Source: Cytophagales bacterium (GTDB taxonomy: Bacteria > Bacteroidota > Bacteroidia > Cytophagales > Cyclobacteriaceae). Taken from it: a DNA stretch of 59,424 bases. Location of the stretch: positions 1 to 59,424 of the forward strand of contig JAAEPI010000290.1 of assembly GCA_024232835.1 (NCBI GenBank). Reading direction: 5' to 3'. Shown here in pieces: positions 26,252-34,772 of this stretch. The position numbers were made by a program, and so were the translations under genes. The notes below the pieces were generated by a model. That model worked only from the letters and a program-made list of their open reading frames with translations, had not been told where the DNA came from and ran no database searches. Position 1 is the first letter of the stretch. Every line of letters begins with the position of its first letter.

Positions 26252-27490
26252 TTAAAAGCTGTATTTAATTCGTGAATAGATCATGTCGTTGGTGTTGTAT
26301 TGGCCAAAGGCACCTTCAGTTCCTAGGAAAATGTTAGTGCCTAATTCTATACTTACTGCATCTTGAGGATAATAGAATCCACGAAACCGTATGAGGGCAT
26401 CTTCATCGTTAAATCCATGATAGGAAAACCATTCCAGTCGCACGGTCTCACGAAACAAGGACCGGCTAACTAGTAATGTTGCCAGATTATCGATCTCATC
26501 ATTGTAGATTCCTTTTTCGTATCCATTAATTCGTTTTTGGATAAACTGCGAACTGAATTTCCAGTCCCTAACTGTTTTATCAAGTCCCACCACATAATTG
26601 AGATAATCCTTTTTTATCAACGCATCATTCGCTGATATATCAGTTGTTTGCCAATATTTACCAAAATAATAAGCTCCCTCACCTCTTAGAATAAAGTCCG
26701 CTATCTGCGTATTGAAACTCATCCCAGCAAGGGATAATCGATGATGTTCAGGTTGGATAAGCAGACCTGGAGTAGGATCAGTAATTGGGCTCATGTGCAA
26801 GGAGGGTGCATCATCCCATGTGTAGGCGCCAATCAGTTGAATATCTGCCCAGCTTTTACTCAAGCTGTATTTGGCAAAAAACTCACCATTTCCAAATATA
26901 TTACCCCTTGTTTGGTTGCTGTAATCAAATGTGGGTGGTGCCATAAAGTCCATGTCGGGTTGCCAAATCGATCCCTCTTGCGGAGAAATTGACGGTGTGA
27001 AAGATTGAACCCAGATCATTTCAAAATTATGATCATTATGTGGATAGTAGTTGACCTTTACAGCATTTACGCCTATTCTGATCTCATTGAAATCGCGTAG
27101 CAGAAAATCAGTCAAATCCAGAGGGGAGACAATGTCCGTGATGAAAACGCCATCTGCCTGACCCCAAACGATTTGTTGCTTACCAATCCTGAAATCAAAC
27201 TTGTCGGTGACTAAATCAATGTACAGTTCCCTGATGTCGAATACATCCTCTTGATCAGCATACTGATAGTAATATGGGTTGGCATATAGCCCGAATTTTT
27301 CTGTTTGCAATTTGAATTCAAGATTAAGGGTATTCTGATTAATGCTGAATTTGTTGGGTGGTGCAGTTAAGACACCCATGTAATTCCTGATAAATCCATT
27401 AGTCTCCAGTTTCTGCTCAGCTTCCTGTGCTTTGATGAAAAACGAAAAAGCAAACAGGAGTGCTACTATTGAAATGATTCTAGTCTTCAT
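26252..27490 (-). CDS. Outer-membrane beta-barrel protein, DUF1302-like
   Basis: The 412-residue protein starts with a signal peptide (LLFAFSFFIKAQ) and continues as amphipathic beta strands ending in aromatic IKYSF, typical for an outer-membrane barrel. Blocks such as FRIGKQQIVWGQADGVFITDIVSPLDLTDF match the DUF1302/alginate-export-like proteins that accompany MMPL transporters. It is encoded with an MMPL pump, a LolA-like protein and a small membrane protein, so it probably receives cargo at the outer membrane. It overlaps the upstream membrane gene by 11 nt. Cargo unknown. Confidence 0.8.
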   Translation of the reverse strand: MKTRIISIVALLFAFSFFIKAQEAEQKLETNGFIRNYMGVLTAPPNKFSINQNTLNLEFKLQTEKFGLYANPYYYQYADQEDVFDIRELYIDLVTDKFDFRIGKQQIVWGQADGVFITDIVSPLDLTDFLLRDFNEIRIGVNAVKVNYYPHNDHNFEMIWVQSFTPSISPQEGSIWQPDMDFMAPPTFDYSNQTRGNIFGNGEFFAKYSLSKSWADIQLIGAYTWDDAPSLHMSPITDPTPGLLIQPEHHRLSLAGMSFNTQIADFILRGEGAYYFGKYWQTTDISANDALIKKDYLNYVVGLDKTVRDWKFSSQFIQKRINGYEKGIYNDEIDNLATLLVSRSLFRETVRLEWFSYHGFNDEDALIRFRGFYYPQDAVSIELGTNIFLGTEGAFGQYNTNDMIYSRIKYSF

Positions 27491-27851
27491 TTTTAGATGT
27501 TTTAAAATTTAGAATAAGAATGACGATCCAAATAGCAATTCTGAATGTCATGGCTTTCATGCTTTCCATAGCAGCAAGATCACTAAAAACAGTAGCAAGA
27601 AGAATCAAAACTGAACCATGGGCGGCAACCATAAATGCAGAAGCACCTATTACTAAGAAATGTTTCTTCCAGATCAATACAGATACTACCATTGCTAAGA
27701 TTCCTGTCAGAACATTGTAACCAACCAGCCACTCGAGAACGTTGTAGTCTGGTGTACTTATGCCGAGTAATACACTTGACCCTGCAATGACAGACATCAC
27801 TCCTATAAAAAGGGCCAGGGCTGCTGCTATTTTATGTTTTGAGAATTTCAT
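27480..27851 (-). CDS. Four-helix integral membrane protein
   Basis: Starting at ATG 27851 (the ORF-track start at 27878 is TTG) gives 123 residues with four hydrophobic helices: ALALFIGVMSVIAGSSVLLG, YNVLTGILAMVVSVLIW, LVIGASAFMVAAHGSVLILLA and FRIAIWIVILIL. No signature residues identify a function. It sits between the LolA-like and barrel genes in the export operon and overlaps the latter by 11 nt, so a role in the same envelope system is likely. Confidence 0.6.
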   Translation of the reverse strand: MKFSKHKIAAALALFIGVMSVIAGSSVLLGISTPDYNVLEWLVGYNVLTGILAMVVSVLIWKKHFLVIGASAFMVAAHGSVLILLATVFSDLAAMESMKAMTFRIAIWIVILILNFKTSKNED

Positions 27852-27889
27852 TTCTGTGTCGTTTAATTTTAACTGCAACGAGACGTCTA

Positions 27890-28660
27890 TTACAAACCTT
27901 TGATCATGGCTCGTTGTGTAAAGTAGGTGTCCCCAATTCCATTTTCGATATTAATATTGGTTAGCCCGATTACAGTTTTGTGCTCTCGTTGTACATTTTC
28001 CATTTCCTGTGTCACGATGATCCAGTAGCCTACTAGCTTTTCGTACTCTGTGATCGATAAGATTTTGAGCAATTCTTCATCTTCATCGTAAAATTCAATC
28101 TTGAGTGGAATCCATTTGTCTTTAATAACCCACGCAACTCGTTTTGAATATTGACCTTCCTCCTTTGGCGTGCTTTCCACAACATAGCACGTTTCGCCAT
28201 TGAGTGTTTCAGTCTTCAATAACTTGTGTAAATCCTTGTTAGGATTTCTTTTCTCCATGTCTTCATAGGTAAAATCAGATCCCATGAAGTAATCGTCTTT
28301 GCTGCCACCTGAAATTCGCTTCACCTTTTTTAGTGCGGGCAAATACAGCCATTGGTCATCATCACGATCATCATCATAACTGTAGTTCATAAATGAAGTA
28401 TTCTTCACATCGGCAGGTGATTTGAAGAACATGGTTGATTTTTCAGTATCACCGTAATCTTTGAAGAATTGATGCAAGAAGCGTTGACGCTCTTTCCCTT
28501 TGCTATTAATTAGGGCCATTGTCATGTCTGATTCTCCATTTTCAGGAGCTGATCTGTTAAATACTTTGTCGGCTATTTCATTGCCTGTCTGAGCCAAAGC
28601 GTTGCTTACGCCCATTGTGCCAACAAGAGCTAGCAGGATAATTATTTTATACTTTTTCAT
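27890..28660 (-). CDS. LolA-like outer membrane lipoprotein-sorting protein
   Basis: The 256-residue periplasmic protein has a signal peptide ending NALAQ. The mature part has the pattern of the LolA-like family that accompanies MMPL pumps: MTMALINSKGKERQR, STMFFKSPADVKNTSFM, QWLYLPALKKVKRISGGSKDDYFMGSDFTYEDM and WIPLKIEFYDEDEEL. These proteins probably bind a lipid or lipidated cargo in a half-barrel and carry it across the periplasm. It lies 25 nt after the MMPL gene in the same operon. Confidence 0.87.
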   Translation of the reverse strand: MKKYKIIILLALVGTMGVSNALAQTGNEIADKVFNRSAPENGESDMTMALINSKGKERQRFLHQFFKDYGDTEKSTMFFKSPADVKNTSFMNYSYDDDRDDDQWLYLPALKKVKRISGGSKDDYFMGSDFTYEDMEKRNPNKDLHKLLKTETLNGETCYVVESTPKEEGQYSKRVAWVIKDKWIPLKIEFYDEDEELLKILSITEYEKLVGYWIIVTQEMENVQREHKTVIGLTNINIENGIGDTYFTQRAMIKGL

Positions 28661-28685
28661 AATTTTTATGATTTTGCTATTGATA

Positions 28686-30980
28686 TTATTTTTTCTTCTT
28701 AAAGTAAATATTGGTGATATAGAGTACGAGGAACATAATTGTTACAGTACCGAAAAAGCTGGTAAACATGTTCAGTGATACGATGGCTCCAAGCGCCTGA
28801 TTAGGCAAGAACTCCGATACCAGCAACACAAGGAATCCGGCAATGACCACAATTGCATTGAACGAAATTGCACGTCCTGAGTGACTCATCGTTTTTGTTA
28901 TTGTGAGTTCTTTATCACTGGTCGCAAGTGCATTGATTTTGTATCTGTCAATAAAATGGACGGCATAATCAATACCGATTCCAATGGCAATACTTGAGAT
29001 TAAAGCAGTAGTAGTTTCTAGTGGAATATTCAACCATCCAAGTACACCAAAAGAAATTATAGCTGTGATCAAAATTGGGATAGTACCAATGAACCCTACT
29101 TTCCAGCTTTTAAACATAAGAGCTAGCAGGATTAAAACGATAAAGAAGGAAAGTACCAAACTTTTTATCTGACCTTCCAGTATCAAATTATTGAATAGAA
29201 GTAACGTGTAGCCACTTCCTGCAAAATTCACATCTACCCCAAGAGCTTTGAAGTCATTTTTATAGGTTTCCAGGTGTTCTAGTATGTCTTCAAGCGTTTT
29301 AGAATTATCTGTTTTCACCTGAAAATTGTAATTGCCAGTTTTAAAATCTTCATCAACCACTTCCCACAATTTGTCAGGATCTCCGCTCATTTCGTAGAGT
29401 AGGATGTATTGTGCAACTAAGTCACTTTTGTCAGGAATCGAATTGAATTCTTCACGATCTTCATTCAATACCTTGTTCATGCGTTTCAGAAAATCATTCA
29501 AACTGATACCTCCACCAATTTGGTCAAACTTGACAATAGTTTCATTCATCATCTTCTCTGCCAGATTAAGTACCTCAGGTGACTTGAACGTATTCTCCTC
29601 GTCCCCTTCAAGGATCACATTGATCGAGGTAGTGCCCATGAATTTATCATTGACAAAGGCATCTGTCTGAACGATTGGATTCGAGGCAGGGAATCTTTCA
29701 AGAAAACTGGAGTTGATCCAGACTTTAGAAGCACCAAAGCCAAAAAATAGGACGAATAATACAGTCCAAACAACGTATGCTTTTTTGTATTTGGTAATAT
29801 TCAAAGCAAACCATTCAGAAGCCTTTGAAAAAGTATCGGATTTCATTTCTGATCTCTTGGTTCTGCGAGGAAGTCCGAATAACTGCGTTCCTGCAGGAAT
29901 CACCACCAGAGATAGCACCATGGCAAAAAGCACGCCCAATGCTGCAAAAACAGCGAAGTACTTAATGGGGTAAACCTCAGAAGTCAATAATGAAAGAAAG
30001 CCTACTGCTGTAGTAATGGAGGTCATGACTACTGGCTTCCACATTTCAGAAATCATATTGCTGATTTTCTCCTCCTTTGTTTTGTCTTTATTGGAGGTCA
30101 TGTATAGCTGTAAATGGCTAAACATGTGAATCCCATCGGCCACACCAATGGCAATCAATAAGACAGGAATGAGTGTGGTGACTGCATAAATCGGGATACT
30201 AAATGCAGCCATGATTCCGAATGACCACATGGTTGAAAAAATGACTACCATCATGGATAGAATGGTAGCTTTAAAGCTTTTGAGAACGAACATCAATACC
30301 ACGACGATGAGAACCATGACGATGGGCAGCATGGTTTTCATATCCTTGGGCATAAGGATGGCCATTGTACCTTCTATTATTGGTTGGCCAGCGACATATA
30401 GTTTATCCCCATCCCCTTGGTATGAATCCGCCAAGTCTACAATGGAGTGATAGAAATCTTCAGTGAAGACTTCATCATCTATTTTGGTAATGATCAATGT
30501 GGCTGTCTGGTCTTCCGATACTATCAGACCATGGATCATGTCATTGGTTGTGACAGCATCGACTATGCTGAGAAGTTTTTTGTCAGCCGTTGGGACTTTC
30601 TTATAAAATTCATCGATCTCCAGTCCTTCTTCCGATCCTCTGATATTATCAGCTGTGTATAGTGAGGTAATATCAGATTTTTGTATTTCCTCCATCCTAC
30701 CAAGAGTCTTGGTCAGATCCTTCACTTTTTGGAGGGTGGTAGGATTATAGACTCCTTCCTTGTTTTCAATAGCAATGACCATTGCATCTCGAATGTCAAA
30801 AAGTTCTTCGGCTTCATCACTATTCGTAAATGAAGGATGGTCTTTGGGCATGTATTCATCCAGATCTGTTTCCAAATAGATATTCTTGACCATGACGACT
30901 ATCGAGGCAATTGTGAACAGAAGTGTCACAACCAAGATGCCGATGTTGTTTTTGAGTATAAATGATGTAATTCTATTCAT
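28686..30980 (-). CDS. RND/MMPL-family transporter
   Basis: The 764-residue inner-membrane protein has an N-terminal helix and a periplasmic loop. A helix bundle follows (PIVMVLIVVVLMFVLKSF, then the RND-type motif TTLIPVLLIAIGVADGIHMF), then a second loop and a second bundle (SLVLSFFIVLILLALMFKSW, ISSIAIGIGIDYAVHFIDRY). This duplicated topology with GxxxD motifs is that of MMPL/HpnN-like lipid exporters driven by the proton gradient. With LolA-like and barrel genes it forms a trans-envelope lipid or hydrophobic-molecule export system. A TTAGT-N8-ACTAA operator lies 12 nt upstream of its start. Confidence 0.9.
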   Translation of the reverse strand: MNRITSFILKNNIGILVVTLLFTIASIVVMVKNIYLETDLDEYMPKDHPSFTNSDEAEELFDIRDAMVIAIENKEGVYNPTTLQKVKDLTKTLGRMEEIQKSDITSLYTADNIRGSEEGLEIDEFYKKVPTADKKLLSIVDAVTTNDMIHGLIVSEDQTATLIITKIDDEVFTEDFYHSIVDLADSYQGDGDKLYVAGQPIIEGTMAILMPKDMKTMLPIVMVLIVVVLMFVLKSFKATILSMMVVIFSTMWSFGIMAAFSIPIYAVTTLIPVLLIAIGVADGIHMFSHLQLYMTSNKDKTKEEKISNMISEMWKPVVMTSITTAVGFLSLLTSEVYPIKYFAVFAALGVLFAMVLSLVVIPAGTQLFGLPRRTKRSEMKSDTFSKASEWFALNITKYKKAYVVWTVLFVLFFGFGASKVWINSSFLERFPASNPIVQTDAFVNDKFMGTTSINVILEGDEENTFKSPEVLNLAEKMMNETIVKFDQIGGGISLNDFLKRMNKVLNEDREEFNSIPDKSDLVAQYILLYEMSGDPDKLWEVVDEDFKTGNYNFQVKTDNSKTLEDILEHLETYKNDFKALGVDVNFAGSGYTLLLFNNLILEGQIKSLVLSFFIVLILLALMFKSWKVGFIGTIPILITAIISFGVLGWLNIPLETTTALISSIAIGIGIDYAVHFIDRYKINALATSDKELTITKTMSHSGRAISFNAIVVIAGFLVLLVSEFLPNQALGAIVSLNMFTSFFGTVTIMFLVLYITNIYFKKKK

Positions 30981-30991
30981 GATAATTTCTA

Positions 30992-31009
30992 TTAGTGAGT
31001 ATTCACTAA
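30992..31009. promoter_or_regulatory. TetR operator A, TTAGT-N8-ACTAA, before the MMPL gene
   Basis: TTAGTGAGTATTCACTAA has perfect 7-bp arms around GTAT. It shares TTAGT-N8-ACTAA with two further sites (31766, 31920) around the tetR gene. It is well placed to repress the export operon. Confidence 0.75.
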
Positions 31010-31165
31010 CTAAGTAGTGTAAATTTTTTTATTTTGTCAGTATCAAATAGCTTTTCAAAACGGCGTTGACTTTATGCTTGACCATTGGCTCAATCTTCAC
31101 ATAGGTTACAGCAAAAAGAGAAATTTCGGAGACAAGCCTTTCATTTTTATTTATATTTTGAATAT

Positions 31166-31756
31166 TCATTTTGGAGATTTTTTAATTAATAGTTCAATGG
31201 TTTGGAAAAGATTTTTTCCTTCTGCTCTCAAATTAAAATTGAAGTTTGATAACCTCCACTTAAGCAACATAAAGCGCATACTTCCCATGATCACCGAGGT
31301 TAGCTGATCATAGCTAATATCATTTCTGACGCTACCTTCTCCCTGACCAGTTTGAATTATTTTCCCCATCAATGTTCGCTTTTCAGTCATAATCTCAGCG
31401 ACAGCTTTAGACAGCACATTGTCATATTGAAAGCTTGTTTCGGCAAAAATGATCATAATAACGGCAGGAGATTCAGAGAAATGGTTAAACTGAAATTTGA
31501 TAATGGAATGAATTTTTTCTATTGCAGAGTAATTAGAATCTATGATTTGCGACATCCCATGTACTAGAATTTCCTTGTAATACTGAAGGACAGATTCAAG
31601 GATTTCAATTTTTCCTTTGTAATGACGGTACAAGGCTGGTTCAGAAAAACCGATTTCGGCTGCCAGATTCTTTGTTGTAAGATTCTGAATGCCCTTTTCA
31701 CCAATCAATTTCGTGACCGCTTCTATGATTTCAATTTGTCTTGGGGTGTAATCCAT
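31166..31756 (-). CDS. TetR/AcrR-family repressor of the export operon
   Basis: The 196-residue protein opens with a TetR helix-turn-helix: YTPRQIEIIEAVTKLIGEKG, LTTKNLAAEIGFSEPALYRHYKGK. The C-terminal ligand-binding domain is all-helical and ends NLFQTIELLIKKSPK. It is encoded upstream of the MMPL gene on the same strand. Three sites sharing TTAGT-N8-ACTAA lie in front of the MMPL gene, its own gene and the divergent DUF2202 gene, defining a likely regulon. Similar TetR proteins often sense fatty acyl compounds; the ligand here is unknown. Confidence 0.9.
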   Translation of the reverse strand: MDYTPRQIEIIEAVTKLIGEKGIQNLTTKNLAAEIGFSEPALYRHYKGKIEILESVLQYYKEILVHGMSQIIDSNYSAIEKIHSIIKFQFNHFSESPAVIMIIFAETSFQYDNVLSKAVAEIMTEKRTLMGKIIQTGQGEGSVRNDISYDQLTSVIMGSMRFMLLKWRLSNFNFNLRAEGKNLFQTIELLIKKSPK

Positions 31757-31765
31757 GATGCAATG

Positions 31766-31783
31766 TTAGTAAATGCTAACTAA
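31766..31783. promoter_or_regulatory. TetR operator B, TTAGT-N8-ACTAA, before tetR
   Basis: TTAGTAAATGCTAACTAA lies 10 nt upstream of the tetR ATG and would mediate autorepression. It matches site A at 13 of 18 positions, including all ten motif bases. Confidence 0.7.
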
Positions 31784-31919
31784 CTAACCAAATTGTTTGA
31801 TTCTTTATATCTCCTAATTGTCATTTTGGTTACGTTAGTCTCATCTGCTGAGCTAGCAGATCGACCTATGTAACAATTGTTACGAACCCTCGCTATAATG
31901 AATACGTATTTTGAGATAG

Positions 31920-31937
31920 TTAGTATTCACAAACTAA
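31920..31937. promoter_or_regulatory. TetR operator C, TTAGT-N8-ACTAA, before the DUF2202 gene
   Basis: TTAGTATTCACAAACTAA ends 10 nt before the DUF2202 ATG at 31948. It has the same ten motif bases and spacing as sites A and B, so the divergent gene should belong to the same regulon. Confidence 0.7.
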
Positions 31938-31947
31938 ATTTATTCTT

Positions 31948-32604
31948 ATGAAAACAGTAGTAATTGCCCTCCTAAGTCTCAGCTTTACAGTTGGTGCTTG
32001 TGATAGTTCATTCGACGATATCAAGTCTGAGAATGAAAGACTCACCGAACAAATAAATGTACTCCCAAAGGAACCCCTAAGTGAAGCAGAAGCATCTGCT
32101 TTACTTTTTATGAGGGAGGAAGAAAAGCTAGCGCGTGATGTTTATGACTACATGTATGACACATGGGGAGCAAAGCCATTTTCCAATATATCGGTAAGTG
32201 AGCAAAAGCACATGGACGCAGTACTACAGCTAATTGACAAGTATGAGCTAAATGATCCTGCGGGTAATAATCAACCAGGAATTTTTGTAAACACTGATTT
32301 ACAGCAATTGTACAATGCGTTGATATCACAAGGGGAAATTAGTTTGGAGCAAGCCTTTAGGGTAGGTGCTGCGATTGAGGAAATTGACATTATTGACCTT
32401 CGTGTTGCTGCTGTAGATAATCAGGATATAATTCTAGTTTTTGATAACCTGGAGAAGGGTTCAAGAAATCATATAAGAGCGTATGTTTCTAATCTTGAGA
32501 ATTTGAATGTGACTTATTTGCCACAATTTATGTCTCAAGAAGATTACGATGAAATAATTAACTCACCCATGGAGCGGGGAGGAAATGGTCGAAGAAGAAG
32601 ATAG
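31948..32604 (+). CDS. DUF2202 ferritin-like lipoprotein
   Basis: The 218-residue protein has a signal peptide with lipobox TVGACD. The DUF2202 domain covers ~45-200: ALLFMREEEKLARDVYDYMYDTW, ISVSEQKHMDAVLQLIDKY, GAAIEEIDIIDL and GSRNHIRAYVSNL. The paired ExxxARDVY, EQKHM and EEID/NH residues fit a ferritin-like four-helix metal site. The tail is Arg-rich (GRRRR). The operator upstream links it to the TetR regulon. In vivo function of DUF2202 proteins is not established. Confidence 0.88.
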   Translation: MKTVVIALLSLSFTVGACDSSFDDIKSENERLTEQINVLPKEPLSEAEASALLFMREEEKLARDVYDYMYDTWGAKPFSNISVSEQKHMDAVLQLIDKYELNDPAGNNQPGIFVNTDLQQLYNALISQGEISLEQAFRVGAAIEEIDIIDLRVAAVDNQDIILVFDNLEKGSRNHIRAYVSNLENLNVTYLPQFMSQEDYDEIINSPMERGGNGRRRR

Positions 32605-32610
32605 AAATTG

Positions 32611-32671
32611 TTGAAACCAACATGATCATAATTGTCCTGCGGATGGACGATTCGGGTTATGTTGGTTTCAA
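32611..32671 (+). terminator. Long inverted repeat after the DUF2202 gene
   Basis: TTGAAACCAACAT (32611-32623) is perfectly complementary to ATGTTGGTTTCAA (32659-32671), and an inner GTCC/GGAC stem can form in the 35-nt loop. Only a short T run follows, so it may be a terminator or an mRNA-stabilising hairpin between this gene and the cytochrome gene. Confidence 0.6.
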
Positions 32672-32699
32672 TTTAACCCACTAAATCAATTATAAACAG

Positions 32700-33215
32700 A
32701 TGAGTAATAACATAAAGGAAGCCATGAAAAACTTAAACCAACTAAACCTCATCTTTATCACTTTGGTGCTATCCTCAATTGTCCTTTCAAGTTGTGGCAA
32801 TATAGAAACCAAAGCACAAGTTGATATGAGTTATTTGAATCTGGCAAATGCTGAAGAAGTACTTGATGCTCAAGACAAAGGATACGAACTTCTAAAGTCG
32901 ACTTGCTACGCGTGTCATAATCCTGCTGCAGGATCTCACGATGAAATGCTTGCGCCCCCTTTGGCAGGAATCAAAATGAGGTACAAAAGGGGATATGAAA
33001 ATCGTGAAGAATTCGTAGCTGCCATGTCGAAACATGTTTCAAATCCATCAGAGGAATCTGCACTTATGAAAGGGCCAATTAAACGATTTGGGTTAATGCC
33101 CAACTTGAATCTCATGGATGAGGATGTTCGGCTAATTGTCGAATATATCTATGATAATGACCTGGACGAACCTGATTGGTTCGCTGATCATGCGAAGAAA
33201 ATGCATAAGAACTAA
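32700..33215 (+). CDS. Cytochrome c lipoprotein
   Basis: The 171-residue protein has a signal peptide with lipobox VLSSCG; ATG 32724 is a shorter alternative start. A single heme motif CYACH follows, then the unusual insert AAGSHDEMLAPPLAGI and a likely Met ligand in FGLMPNLNLMDED. The fold ends with IVEYIYDNDLDEP. It is a periplasmic membrane-bound electron carrier of unknown partner. It lies 18 nt before a DUF4136 gene. Confidence 0.85.
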   Translation: MSNNIKEAMKNLNQLNLIFITLVLSSIVLSSCGNIETKAQVDMSYLNLANAEEVLDAQDKGYELLKSTCYACHNPAAGSHDEMLAPPLAGIKMRYKRGYENREEFVAAMSKHVSNPSEESALMKGPIKRFGLMPNLNLMDEDVRLIVEYIYDNDLDEPDWFADHAKKMHKN

Positions 33216-33233
33216 CCTTAGATATTAACTAAA

Positions 33234-33734
33234 ATGAACAAATTACTATTATTATCCATCGTAGTTCTCAGTGCAAACTGCGTTGGAATAAAGGTAAACT
33301 CAGTCTATGATACAAGCATTGATTTTGAAACGTATGAGACCTTCTCCTGGATGCAGGGTCAAACTCAATACCAGGGGCCAAAGTATGGTTTTAGTGCTGA
33401 GCGACTTGAGACGATCCAGAGAACTATCAAGGAAGAGCTTGAGTCGAAAGGCTTTTCGAATGTAGAAAGCAATCCTAATTTATTGGTTGGCTTTCACATA
33501 GCCCTTGAGGAGAAGCAGACAAAACTTGTCAACGACTCTGAAATGTTGAATCCTTACAATGAGCAGATCAAATATTGGGACGGGCATGAAGATTATTACA
33601 ACCAGAAAGTTTATAATTTTCTGAAAGGAACTCTGATTATTGACATAATAGATGCTAAAGGAGGCAATGTGATCTGGCAAGGAACGGCACAGAGGACTAG
33701 GAGAGTGTACCTACGTAAATCCAGAAGAGATTAA
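33234..33734 (+). CDS. DUF4136 lipoprotein with a frameshifted C-terminus
   Basis: The product has a lipobox (VLSANC) and the DUF4136 pattern YDTSIDFETYETFSW, LETIQRTIKEELESKGF, LLVGFHIAL and KGTLIIDIIDAKGGNVIWQGTA. It then ends abruptly as YLRKSRRD. A different frame immediately continues the family end as VNPEEIKKGIKNVLRNIL through 33804. The sequence GTGTACCTACGTAAAT contains an extra TACC (or CTAC) around 33708-33714; without it the reading would be VYVNPEEI. The family is known by sequence only. About 30 residues are lost, which may or may not destroy function. Confidence 0.8.
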   Translation: MNKLLLLSIVVLSANCVGIKVNSVYDTSIDFETYETFSWMQGQTQYQGPKYGFSAERLETIQRTIKEELESKGFSNVESNPNLLVGFHIALEEKQTKLVNDSEMLNPYNEQIKYWDGHEDYYNQKVYNFLKGTLIIDIIDAKGGNVIWQGTAQRTRRVYLRKSRRD

Positions 33735-33866
33735 GAAAGGGATAAAAAACGTGCTAAGAAATATCCTCCAGAAGGGAGTTGATTCTGATTTAAATCATTT
33801 GTAATCAAAGTCTTCATCATTTCAAATGCTACAAAGCGATTTTAGTTTTAAGTAAAGATTAGAATC

Positions 33867-34754
33867 ATGAAGACACTTCTTATTCCGACAGATTTTTCAG
33901 AAACGAGTGAGGCAGCCATAGACTTTGGCATGCAGTTGGCTGAGCGGCATGGCTATGATGTCATTCTACAACATTCGGTAGAATTTGTACCTACGTATGA
34001 GGCCATGTACATTGACGCAATTAATGTCAGATCTTTTACCCAAGAGATTGTTGAAGATTGCGAAATCCGTTTGGACAATTTAGTCCGAAAGCATAATCAG
34101 AGCCAGGTTAAGGTGACGAAGCGATTGATGGTGGGAAGCTTAATTTCTGACCTACAAAGTTTAGTTAAGGTAGAACAAATTGATTTGATTGTGATGGGAA
34201 CAAGAGGAGCTTCGGGGTTAAAAGAATTTTTTGTTGGATCTAATACAGAGAAGGTAGTAAGACTCGTTAATTGTCCTGTCATTTCTATTCCGGAAAAAAC
34301 AAAATTTAAAGAAGTGCGAAAAATATTGGTGCCTGTTGACATGCGTGAACTACGGCCAAAATTCCTTAATAAAATCTCAAAATTCCAGCAGTTATTCGCA
34401 GCGTCTATTGAATTCATTTGGGTTAAGACTCCACATTCTATTGAGAGTTCTGAATTGGTCACAGATGCGTTAAATAGTTTATTAAGTAAATACGAAATTG
34501 CCTCCAGTTCTTTTTCTATCATCCGAGATATTTTCCCTGATGAAGGAATTATAAAATATTCGAAAGAATCAGATGCAGATATGATTGCGATGGCAACTCA
34601 TGCTAGAAGAGGGCTTGCCCATTTATTTTCGGGCAGCCTGACGGAGGATGTGCTTAATCATCTAAATATTCCACTCTGGTCCTTCAAATTGGATGAATCC
34701 GAGGATATTATAGATTTAGTCGATTTTCAAGACTTTCAAGAAATGTCGAAGTGA
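33867..34754 (+). CDS. Tandem universal stress protein (two Usp domains), first copy
   Basis: The 295-residue protein has two Usp domains. The first (~1-145) begins MKTLLIPTDFSETSEAAIDF and ends with the ATP-site pattern VMGTRGASGLKEFFVGSNTEKVVR. The second (~148-280) ends MATHARRGLAHLFSGSLTEDVLNH, a variant of the same motif. It is followed 18 nt later by a second tandem Usp gene of similar build, suggesting duplication. Such proteins respond to energy or oxygen stress. No DNA-binding or membrane region is present. Confidence 0.9.
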   Translation: MKTLLIPTDFSETSEAAIDFGMQLAERHGYDVILQHSVEFVPTYEAMYIDAINVRSFTQEIVEDCEIRLDNLVRKHNQSQVKVTKRLMVGSLISDLQSLVKVEQIDLIVMGTRGASGLKEFFVGSNTEKVVRLVNCPVISIPEKTKFKEVRKILVPVDMRELRPKFLNKISKFQQLFAASIEFIWVKTPHSIESSELVTDALNSLLSKYEIASSSFSIIRDIFPDEGIIKYSKESDADMIAMATHARRGLAHLFSGSLTEDVLNHLNIPLWSFKLDESEDIIDLVDFQDFQEMSK

Positions 34755-34772
34755 CCAACAAACGAATAAACT

